Made by a program: the position numbers and the translations under genes
Shown: positions 1-12,200 of the stretch, in pieces
Layout: every line of letters begins with the position of its first letter
Position numbering within the stretch: the first letter of the stretch is position 1
Assembly (NCBI GenBank): GCA_029721435.1
Contig: CM056583.1
Span: forward strand, 54,911,620 to 54,975,619
DNA length: 64,000 nt
Origin: Gymnothorax reevesii
Lineage: Eukaryota; Chordata; Actinopteri; Anguilliformes; Muraenidae
Direction of reading: 5' to 3'
The notes under the pieces: generated by a model
What the model saw: only the letters and a program-made list of their open reading frames with translations
What the model was told of the DNA's origin: nothing
Databases searched by the model: none

Positions 1-101
1 TGGTGCATAAGGATATACAAATATGCAAACACCACGTACTTAAGCTTGTGAGTGTTAGCGTGGAAAGACCACCACCCCCCCCCCGTATTGCCCCGGGTTA
101 C

Positions 102-278
102 CATGTCTGCATCGGTGGAGACGCGGAGGCCGAGGCAGTTTCTGCCACTAGCTTTCAGCACGCTGAGGTGAGGGCAGAGGGCAGCGCAGCTCGCCATGGC
201 AATCTCACGCAGGAAAGGACTACGGGTCGGCAGGAAGGGTGACATCGAGCAGTCGCGTGTCTTTGGCGAGCAGAACAC
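102..278 (-). CDS. zfyve16: zfyve16 exon 16 (last exon in window)
   Basis: The 177-bp exon (59 codons, residues 1394-1452) ends with [20 protein letters not shown] and [13 protein letters not shown], matching the end of the endofin C-terminal domain. Acceptor CTTCCAG, donor GTAACC. At least one more coding exon must lie left of the window. A C run at about 74-84 lies in the following intron. Confidence 0.9.
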
Positions 279-3200
279 CTGGAAGGACCGCGGGAACAGA
301 GATTTGGTCAATGCGATTAGTGGGCATAATGCTTTAAGTCCCAGTAGGGCGTCTAGCTTTAGCCGATAAAGAGGATACAAATCAGGACAATGCAATGTTA
401 AAGGGCAAAAAGCAACACAGCACAGAGGCAGTGGACACAAAACCAGCAGGCGGAAAGCAGCTGGACACAAAACTAAGGCACAAGATTAGAAGGCACAATT
501 CAAAAGGTAAAAATGGAGCAAAGTCAGAGGGCAAAACATTGAAGGACACAGTTAAAGGATGCAAAGCCATAAAGGACAACCCAGATGGGCACAAAATCTG
601 AGGACACCAACAAAGAGGACATAAAGCAAGAGTGAGGGCAACATATGAGGGTGTAAGTCAGAGAAGGTAAAGTCAGAGGAAGTAAAGTTCGAGGACTGAG
701 AGCAAGAGGAGGGAAGTTAGAGACACAAACCAAGGTAGCACAAAGCAAGAAGGAACAAATAAGACAACATAAAAGCGCACCAAGTTACAAAGCACAAACA
801 ATAGAGCACTAGGTTGGCACAATGTACGATGAATAAAAAGCAGACACACCTCTGTGCATTTGATCATCTTTCCATCCAATTCAAATTCTCCATCTTGCTG
901 AATATGAGTGCTTTGGGCCCCCTCAAGACACTTCCCATCCACAGGGCTGAATACACTACACAGAAAAATGCACATAGACACATATTATACTGTTAACACA
1001 TCACATAGGACCAAAAAAAAAAATTGTCCTCATTCGGCATCATGTATCTTCGATCACATTGTCCTATACATGAGGCTGAAAGATGACCTTGCTATGGACC
1101 TCATTTGTGTTTCACTTATTATAGTAAATTTCCAGAGATCCATGTACACCGATGAGCCAAAACTTTACAACCACAAGACCGCAAGATGAAACAAAAAATG
1201 TTGATCATCTCACAGCAAGGCTACATGTTAAGGTCTACAGACAGCCCCAAGACAGCAAGTAGTTTCATGTAATCAACGTGTTGTATGAGTATGAAATGGG
1301 ACCTGAGCCACTTTGACAAGGGCCAAAGCATTATAGTCAGAAAACGGAGTCAGAGCATCTCTGAGTGCAAGGTCTGTAGGGTGCTCCCAGTCAGCAGTGC
1401 TGAGTACCTACCAACAGTGGTCCATGGAGGGACAAACCATGCATCTGCAATAGGGTGTTGGGTGACTCATCGATTGCAGGAGGGCGACAAAGGCTATCCA
1501 GTGCAGACCAAAGGTCCAAAAAACTATTGTGGCAAAAATTGCACAGAATTTTAATGATATTTAAATGAGGGCTGGGTATTTTGGAACACACAATGCATCA
1601 CACCCTGCTGCGTATCGCGCTTTATAAGGGGTGTGTAAGGATCGGAATTGGACCTTGGAGCATTTGAAGAAGACGCCTGGTCTAGTGAGTCCCATTTTTT
1701 TATATAATGTGCATCAGTCTGGCATGTGTGCACCATTTATCTGGGAAGAGATGGCACCAGGATGCGCAGTGGAATGAGGAGACGCTAGTGGATGGAGTGT
1801 GATGTTCCGAGAGATGCTCTGCTGGGAAACCCACGGTCCAAGAACTCAAGTGGACATCAGTTTGACACAGCTGTTTTGGCAGCACAAAGGACACCTATAC
1901 CAAATTAGGCAGGTGATTTCAATGCTGTGGCTCATCGGTGTATGGCCATATTACATCAGTGACCCCTGTATTTGTGAAAGTGACTTCAGATTTGACTCTG
2001 ACCGAGTTCTCAGGTAGATATGACAGATAACCCACAGCAAGTCCTCCAGCGTACCCGGCATTGACAGACGGCGTCCAGTCCACCCAGCGCACGTGCACGG
2101 TCTCGCGCACCTCCCCTGAGTCAACCCTACCGCAGGGGATCTGGAAGTCGACCTGGTCCCGCAGGGCCTGCCGCAGGGCCTCCATGGTGTCTGGAGGGAT
2201 CTGCACCATGAGTCCATCTGTGGGGTTAAATGCAGGGGTGGAAAATACACACTCAGGAAGAAAAAGTCCTCTCCACTATTCTTCAATCCCCAAAATTTCC
2301 CAATAAGCTCAATTCCTCAACCATGAAGAATGACTGACCAATGAAATCAGGTGGCTGCGGAATTTTTTTCAACCTCCTATACAGATACCAGAACCTGGTG
2401 TATCTGCAGATAACGATACCAATCCAATAGCACAACCAGTGCATCCCCTCCATTCTTTAAGCAAATATTACTCTTTAAATAAGCCAGTTGAATGGATGTA
2501 CATTGATTATTATTATTTCCAAAAGTTCCTTCGCTGGCAAGACAATACCTTCCACAATGCTGGACTTGGCAATGAACCCTGAGGAGGCTTTGAGAGCACC
2601 GTTGAACACCACGAAACAGGCCCCAGTCACTGGAACACAGACAGCAGCAGAGCACTGTTAGTCAGGCCAATGCCTCTCCCAAGTGCCACTCACACCTCAG
2701 GCATTCAGCTCATACTCTCAACCCAGCATACATTAGCCCCACTAAACTTACAGACCCATACACAGGGGTCAAATACATCTGCTATATTCAAACCTGTAAG
2801 TTCTAGTGCAGATCCTTAAGGTTTCCAACGACCCTCACCTGCTGAGTTACAGGGATGTGTGTAAAATCATGCACAAAATTTTGGTATATTCCAATTGATG
2901 TCATGCTGTGCCCATAAAAATATGGTTTTGACAGGGTTTGACGGGTTTTAGCTGGGTTTGAATGCTTCTCTCAATACAAAAGTCATGTAGCGTCAGTGAA
3001 GCGCTGCAACCAGCAGACACAGAATATGTATGTAACATTCTCCAAGAAAATGAAAAAAAAAGTTTTTTCTGACTTTGAACCCAGTTGAGGGACAACTTAA
3101 GAGAGTTTAATGGATTCAAAGGTTAATCCAGCTATAAAAGTCATTGTTCATTTATTATACACCATTTTTGACTGTAAAGTGTCCTCTTTCAGAGTTTTTT

Positions 3201-6200
3201 TTGACAAATGCATCATTATTTAGTAAGAAGCTACGCAGCAACTTAAATTTAATGGTGCTCCCATAGGGACCAAGAGGGCAAAATTTTTAAAAATTTCTTA
3301 AATACTCAAAAACAATCGATTACACAGAATAATACATGCCAGCAGTTGCTGAATGACCACGAGATGTGATAAACCAAAACGGCTAGTAACCTTGAAATGT
3401 GTCTGGCACCGCTTTCTGGTTCATCATTGTTCAAACCACAGAACTGTACCTCCCCTGGAACGCCATCTTGTGGCCACTAAGCACTGTGCCAATCAGGAGC
3501 ATGTTGATCTCGGGCTTGTTTTCGGCTGCAGCTGATAGACGACTTCCAGGTGTAAACATTCAGCAATAGCAGCAGAGGCATCCAAATGAAAATCTTGAGA
3601 TAAACTTCAGAAATACTTTTCTTTTGAGAAAATACTTTGATAGGCCTATAGATATTGGATGCTACTACCTTACGGCAAGTGGGGGGTAAATTGGAAACCA
3701 AGCATGGCAGAAAATCACAGTACAGATCGACCATCTCCGTTATTTTCGCCGTATTTGCTTGTCAACATTGAACTGTGAAGCACCGGAAACAAAATATCAG
3801 CCACAAGGCTTTGTGCATGCACAATTGAAGGTGCACTATGCAAGTTTGTTTACTTTCACTTCTGTTGACATTTGAACTCAAACAAAACAGAGATGGCCCA
3901 TCCCTCCCTCCCATAGTTCCCTCCTTCCCATGCTTCCATAACTGTCAACTCTTGTTGGTGATTGGCCGGGACGGTTTGTTATGTTATGGAGCAGAGCTTG
4001 TGCCTCTTGTGTTTATTTGCAGTTTGTGTAGCCTGTGCGATCTCCAGAGCCCGATATATATATATATTTTTTTTTTTTTTACTGTGAATTTGGGGGCAGG
4101 AAGCTAGCGGATCGTGGAGAGATGTTGGCGAATTGAGACAAAAATATAATTGCACAGAAAGTTAACAAACTTGCATAGTGCAACTTTAACATTGACCTCA
4201 CAAGAGGGACAGTTGGCATTCCAGGGGAGGTACACTTCCATGTTTGAACAGTGTAGGACAGTGGTGCCCACTCATGTACCATGGAGGGCTGAGAGTAATA
4301 TGCCAGTTTTCATACCAACCAGCCACCAGATCAGTTGATTTGATGGCTTATAGTTCCCTCCTCTCCACATGAAGGTGTGCTAGTCAGTTAAATCTGTTGG
4401 TGAAGTGATTGGTTGGAATGAAAACTTGCGGATCTTCAGCCCTCCGTGGCAGATGATTGGGCACCACTGGTGCAGGATGTGATGTGCTTGAATGCAAGAG
4501 TGTCACTGACCACCTATGGCAAACACTGTAAACGAGCTAAAAAAAATTGTATGAGAAATTGTGTAATGACATGATAATGACGGAGGCAAAGTGGTAAGCA
4601 GTACTGCTTCACAGCAAGAAGGTTGTGGATTCAAACTGGCCTGGGGCCTTTCTGTGTGGAGTTTGCATGTTCTCCCCAAGTTCGCGGGGGTTTTCTCCAA
4701 GTACTCCGGTTTCCCCCATCCACAAAACATGCAATACAGGAACACTACTGTATGGCTGTGTGTGAATGTTTGGTGGGGGTCGGAGGGGCCTTAGGCGCAT
4801 ACTAGCAGCCACGCTTCTGTCAGCCTGCCCCTGGGCAGCTGTGGCTACAAAAACATAGTTTCCCGCCATCAGAGTGTGAATGTGTGAGTGAATGAAGAAT
4901 GTATCCATTGTGAAGCGTCTTTGAGTGCCCAGAGGAGCAGAAAAGCACTACATAAAATCGATGCATTATTATTATGACTAAACATGCCTGGCAAGCTCCC
5001 TGACCTGAAAAAAAGGTGAACTAGCTGACCATGGTAACAATGCCAATAAGCAACTAGCCAGTGTCCAGTGTGAAATCATCCGCATGGTAACACATTTGAC
5101 CAGACTGAGCTACTCCAGCTAGGCTGGTCAGGATGAGTAAAATATACATTTTATGTTAAAATTACCAGGCAATAAGGTAAAATAAATACCGGAAATGCGC
5201 AATATAATCAAAAGACATGATATCACTCGGTGGTTTTATGATTGGAATGCATTTTACTGAGTAGAGGGAAAAAGGAAGTGATACCCTCAGGGCTCCTAAG
5301 GCCGGCATCTTGCCAAAAAAAAAAAAAAACACAACAACAACAGTAAACTCTGTACAACTATGGATGCTGTATAACGTCTGAACTTTGTATTATTCTATCG
5401 TTTTTATTGCAGGGCAGTCCCTGTAATCTCCATATCATCCAAGAGGACATGTACTCAAGTGAAGCGAACCCCAAAGAAGAAAACCCGAAACTTAACTAGG
5501 AAACATGAACCTGCAGCCCGAGTTAGAAGCTCGTAACCACACTACTGCCCATATAATTGCATAAATTCAATCATCACCTGTAACAAAGACACTGAACCCA
5601 ACTCTTACAAAACACTCTATACAGTTGTGTGCAAAAGTTTGGGCACCCCTGATCAAAAATTCTGTTACTGAGAATGGTTAAGCAAGTAGAAGGTTAAGCA
5701 AGTAGTAGATGGACTGATTTCTGAATGGCATAAATTTTAAGATACAACACCTTTTGGACATTTTAAGCAGTATTGGTGTCTAACTTTTGTTTTGTAAAAT
5801 TCTAGAGCGTAAAAAAAGGAAATAAGCACCGTTTAAAAGTTTGGCCACCCCAAAAGATTTGAGCTCTCAGGTAACTTTGACTATAGTCTCAGATCTTATT
5901 TAGCTTGTTAGGGCTATGGCTTGTTCGCAATCATCGTTGGGCAAGGCCAGGTGATGCAAATTTTTGAAGTTTATAAATATCCAGACTCCTCTATCCTTGG
6001 CCCAACAATCAGAAGCCATAGGGTCCTCTAAACAGCAGTTGAGCTCCACGAAAATAAAAATAATTGATGCCTACAAAGCAGGAGAAGGCTATAAGAAGAT
6101 AGCAAACGTTTAGGTTGCAATTTCCTCAGTTCATAATATAATTAAGAAATGGCAGTCAACAGAAACCGTGGAGGTCTAGGATTTAGCACACCATGGAGTC

Positions 6201-9200
6201 ATGGTGCACTGCCCTACGGTTCAGCGACACTCGCTCAAATATGACCTTCATGGAAGAGTCATGAGAGGGAAGCCTTTCCTGCATCCTGACCATGAAATTC
6301 AGCATCAGACGGCTGCTAAGGAACATCTGAACAAGACTGAAGCATTTAGGAAAGAAGTCTTGCGGACTGATGAAGTTAAAATGGAACTCATTGGCTGCAA
6401 TGAGCAGAGGTATAATTGGAGAAAAAAGGATGCAGAATTTCATGAAAAGAACACCTCTCCACCTGCCAAGCACGTGGTTGAATCGATCCTGCTTTGGGCT
6501 TGCGTTGCAACCAGTGGCACAGGGAGCATGTCACTGGTCAAAGGAAGAGTAGATTCAATTAAATGCCAGAAAATTCTGGAAGCAAACATCACACCATCTG
6601 TAAAAAAGCTGAAGATGAAAACAGGATGGCTTCCACAACAGGATAATGATACTAAACACACCTCAAAATCCACAACTGACTACCTCAAGCGGTGTGAGTT
6701 GAAGGTTTCACTATAGTCCTCAAGGTTTCCTACCTCAACATCGAAAATCTGTGGATGGACCTCAAAAGAGCGGTGCATGCAAGGCAGCCAAAGAATCCCG
6801 CAGAACTAGAAGGCTTTGAAAAAGAATAATGGGCAAAATCCTACAAACCAGAATGTAAAAACTTTTACCTTACACCAAAAAGTGTTTACAAGCTGTGGTA
6901 CTTGTCAAAGGGAGTGTTACTTAGAACTAACCATGCAGGGGGCCCAAACTTTTGCTTCTGACCGTATTTCTTTTTTACCATTTTGAAACTGTAAAAGGAT
7001 GTAAATTGAAAAGTAATCTTGCTTAAAATATATTGGAAAGGTGACCTCTTTAACTTTATGCCTCATGGAGAGCAGACATCTTTTACTCTCTTAGCAATTC
7101 AAAGTAACAAAAATTTTGATATGGGTTGCCCAACTTTTGCATACAACTGAAAGTACGAACACACAGGGCAACTACCAAACATGACAGAACATTTCAGTTC
7201 AAATAAGAAAACATTCACTTTATAGATTCCAGTGCTAGATTTTTCGACCTGCGAGTGTGCACACAGAGACTAGCCTTACCTTTCCTGTTCTTCCCCGCCA
7301 TGCTGTTGGCCTGGGTTTGGTAGTTCCCATCCTCATTCTGGAAGCAGACCAAATGGGAATCGGCCTCCCTGCTGAAGTTGGCGCCCAAGCTTATCACATG
7401 CTCATTGGAGGAGTTCAGCACCTTCAGCATCTGAGAAACAGGAGTAACAGAGCGGACGCAAGGCCGATCACTGAACTGCAACTCACACAACAGTGCTGAG
7501 GTAATGCTGCCAACTGCTGATGTATGGCCATTCTGCTAACCTCCTGGAACCTGGTCTTGGGGATGCGGATGTAGCTGCTGCCCATCTCCATGTGAACATG
7601 CAGCCCCTCCACCAGCGGCAGGCTGTACTGGTAGTTCCGCAGGTCCTGGGTAAGGAGAAACACTTCTTTCAGTGCTAAGCTGGAGGTTCTACCAGCCCTA
7701 GTCGAGGGTAAAAGTAAAATGGTGGGATGGAGGGAAGGTGAACAAACGAACGGATGCACGTACGCAGCACGCACACAACTTGCATGCTGGCTGAGTCGCC
7801 TCTGTTCGAGTGGAGCCTGCAAAGGCATATTTCTCTTTCAAGTATACAGTGACTAAGTAGCTCCACTACGTTAGCATGTCTGTAAACTTGGTAACATCAT
7901 CAGACCATTTAAAGGCGCTGCCAATGCTCTAATTTGACCAGCTCCAAGTGCCCTTCCATTCGTTTCTGAGACCTAGCCAAAACAGTTTTTAAACCTGCAC
8001 TACCACTACCTATAAAGGACAACTGATTAGATAGCAATAAAGTCAAATACAAACCCCGATTTCAATGAAGTCGGGATGTCGTGTAAAATGTGAATAAAAA
8101 CAGAATACAATGATTTGCTAATCCTTTTCGACCTATATTCAGTTGAGTACACTATAGTGACAAGATATTTAATGTTCAAACTGATAAACTTTACTGTTTT
8201 TTTGGAAATATTCACTCACTTTGAATTTGATGCCTGCAACACGTTATACTGGTTTTATTAACCAAGGTCTGATTTACTATTTATTAACCTTTATTTACCC
8301 AGGAAGGTCCCATTGAGATTAAAAATCTCTTTTTCAAGGGAGACCTGGCCAAGACAGGCAGCCATATATAAAAAAAAGTATTACAGACAAAAATACAGAA
8401 TGAAAAAAGAGGGGAAAAAATGTAAATTTAGAGACACTGACATCTCAAAGAAACTGCTGCTAGTTCTTTCATTCTGCACTTATAAGCATTCAGTGAGATT
8501 AGTTCATAGAGTTTCAGGTCATTCTGCAATGTATTCCATGCTGAGGGCGTAGAATAAACAAAGGCCCTTGTTTATAATTAGGTCTTAAAGGGGAACCCAG
8601 GTCAAACCTGAAGTGAATTTGCCCAAAAAGAAGACACTTTGAACTTCAATTTGATATATCATTCGCCTACAAAGCCCCGCTCAATTTGTAAAAATAGAAC
8701 CCATATACCACAAAAAGAGCAGTTGTCTACTCCATATGGCAGCGGACATATTTGCCCAGAGAATACCGACCCCCTGCGTAGTTGTGACTTTGCTGAGGAT
8801 AATTTGTCCCTGATGTTGTGAGATCCATACACAATTCCATATATACAATCTGCAGGAAAATGGCGTTTAGCCAGGCTTACCACTGATGGAACCAGGGAGG
8901 AAAGTGCCCTAGAAGGACAGTTGGTCCCCTATCGGACCTGGAAAAAATCCTTAACTCTTTCTGCAATGTACAGAGCCTGGGAAGGGCAATGATATGAAAA
9001 AATTTATTTTGAGGCCACGAGATGCAAGTCCTTTCCACAATTTAATAAACTCAGTCCCACGATTTTGGTAACTCAAATTGAGTTTTTATGGTGGCCACAA
9101 GATATAACTTGTTCCCTCAATCTGAGTTAACAAAATCATAGAAATTGATTCATTGAGTGAACGAGTTGTATCTCATGGCCACAAAATTTTTTACAAGTCA

Positions 9201-12200
9201 CTGCACTTCCAGGGCTCCATAGGAATGGGTAGCGAGTATCAAGGTGGAAAACTTCCAACCGAAAATCTACACGTCATCAACAAACGAACATGCAGTCCAC
9301 AAAAGCATCACCAAACCCCAGCAATTGCGACTCGATGGCTGCGTGCAGTTCAAAAGAATGGTCTGAAGGCCGCAATTTTTTTTTTGCAGTTTTTCTCCAC
9401 ACAGATATTACTTTCAAGCAATTTGTGTGGCAGACGGAAGCCCAAAGGCTGTATTCCAAAAGCTAGGGTTGCTCCCTTCAAAGTGCATATAAAGAGGGCC
9501 ACGCTCACCAAAGCCATAGTGAAGGGCATTCCAATCAAAAGTGTGCAAAACTTATCCCATCAAAGGGCCCTACAAAACGGTCGTTTCCAAAGTGAGCAGG
9601 TGATGGTCACTTTGCTCCCACAATGCCCTGCGATGACCCAAGTGTGGTGACATGTATGATGCAACGTCATTAAAGAAAATAACAACAATGATAGCTAATA
9701 GTTAGCTAGCGCATAGAAATCTGACGAACAAAACTTGATGGGTTACTACAGTCGACTGACTAACCCTAGTTATGTTGTTATTTTATTTTTACCTGTGGCT
9801 GTTTGTTGCATTATGAAAGCTATACAGTTGTTATAAAGCTACTGCAAAGGGGAGACACGTGACCTACATACAGCGATGCAACACTAAAACCAGAGTTCCG
9901 CTCATCATCCGCTTGTTTTTCTGATTTTTTGCACAGCAAACAGCATTTCTCGTGCCTATTACTCGTTATGTCGCGGCAAACAAAACTAGTTCACTTGTGG
10001 GACGAAGAATGGTCTCAGACTAAAAAGAAATTCAGAGAGACTGCTTTTACGGCCAAAGAAGAGCTAGAGCTAGATAGCGCTGTGCTAGCTGCTGCTAAGC
10101 TAGCTCTCAGCAAGCAAAGGCTAGAACTGCAAGAGCTTGTTAAAACTTTGGTAGGTGAAGCACTAGAAGGAATTTTTGACACCTCAGATAAATGAAATTA
10201 AACTCAAACTTGAGGCCATGACTGACGAAATTTCCTCAATTGGTCAGCACAACGAGCAACATGAACGGTCTATCTAATGTCTTGAATCTAGATGTGATGG
10301 CATATAAGCTGCAGCTCGCTCCAACAAAGCAATCATGCGCGATCTTCAAATAACAAATAGGGAATTTTCCACTAAGTTGGCTGACATGGAGGACAGGAGT
10401 CACAGGTCAAATTTAAGGTTGGTCGGCCTACCAGAGGGAACTGAAAGAGGTGACACAGTTTCTTTTCTCAAGGCTAACATCCCAAAATGGCTCCCTTCAT
10501 TGAATGGACATTGCATCAATAACCAAATCACCTCAGACAATTTCCAAGCTATTGAATTACAGGGACCGACAGCTGATCCTGAAAGCTGCGAGAGCTGCGG
10601 AGGGCATCAGGCATGACCATGCCAAAATCAGCTTTTATCCCGACTACAGCCTAGAGACTGCAAATCAAAGGAAAGCGTTTGCTGACATTAACAAGAGTTG
10701 TCAGAAAGACAACAAAGCTCGCCGGGGCAAGGTTAAAGTTTTTCTGCACACGGACGGACGTGGACGAACGCGGACGCCGGGGGTACGACAATAGCTCTCC
10801 GGACATTCGTCCCGGCGAGCTAGAACGAAACTGAAGGATCGCGGAATACAGTCCTTCCTGCGCTTCCCAGCAATATTGAAGGTGATCCACGGTCGCTGAG
10901 AGGTGGAATTCAAGACCCCAGAGGAGGCAGAGCATTTTTTCAAATCCATCCAACCACAGCCTGCCTTGAACTTTCCAGCCCTAACCGACGATCAACAGCA
11001 GGATTGCCCTCTGATGGAATAAAATGCTCCCGATATCGACACTCCGCAACCAACACCTCAATTCGATTCTTGCTGAGCATTTTGAATTATGAGAATAATA
11101 GCCTATATGGACTTACAGGTATGCTAGTTCACTAGTCAGGCATAAAGTTAAACACCTTGCTTGTCAATTGTTACGGTTTGTGAGCTTTTCTGATGACCAC
11201 AAACTTCGGACGTAGTGTTTATGTTTGTTTGTATGTTTTGGGATCAGGCTATTGCTCTTAATTACTGTGCCCTCAATAATTATTGGCACCCCTGGTTAAG
11301 ATGTGTTAAAAGCCTGAAAATAAATTCAATTTTTATTGCAGAAGCAAACTCTCACACTGAAAATTGTAGAAAAATGTAACCTTCAACTCAAAAGTGAATT
11401 TTAAGGGGAAAAAAAAATCATTATTCTTCATAAAATCCCCTTTTACACAATAATTGGCACCCCCAAAAATTCCTAGGAAATAAATGTACAGTAATTGAAG
11501 TATTTCTGTCATTTCTACAGTAGTTTACAAAGTTGATCAGAGTATCTAGGAACATTTAATTAGTAATTCATCACTTCCTGTTTCCCTGGGGTATAAATAT
11601 GACGTGAAACAGAGGCAATTTCTCTTATCCACTCTTCAACATGGGAAAGACAAAGGAACACACCATTCAAGTAAGGCAGATGTGTGCCAACCTTCACAAG
11701 TAGGGCAATGGCTACAAGAAAATAGCCACTGGCCTGCACCTGCCCATATCTACTGTCAGAGGAATGATTAAGAATTTTAAAACAACTGGAACAGTGGTAA
11801 AGCCTGGACGAGGACGCAAGGTTATTTTGCCACCACGCAAAGTGAGGAGGATGGTAAGAGAAGTAAAAAGTTCTCCAAAGCTCACTGTTAAAGAATTGCA
11901 ACAAATGGTAGCATCTTGGGTCACAAAGTCCCCAAAAAAACCATCAGGCGCCATCTACATGCCAACAAGCAGTTTGGGAGGCATGCACGGAAAAAACCTT
12001 TTCTTACTCACAATCATAAACACAAACGTCTGGAGTTCGCTAAGCAGTACTGGGACTTCAACTGGGACCGTGTGCTTTGGTCAGATGAGGTATGACATGA
12101 GGTGCATGGCTGGTTTGAAATACCAGGACATTTTAAAACAAAATCTGGTGGCCTCTGCCCGAAAGCTGAAGATGGGTCATCACTGGATCTTTCAGCAAGA

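Noticed and set aside
6201..6716. 171-codon plus-strand frame as a host gene
   Set aside because: Eroded Tc1 transposase between matching terminal repeats at 5622 and 7149.
9153..9650. 165-codon plus-strand frame
   Set aside because: No recognisable domain, biased lysine/arginine content, lies in an intron among repeats; no splice or start context supports it.
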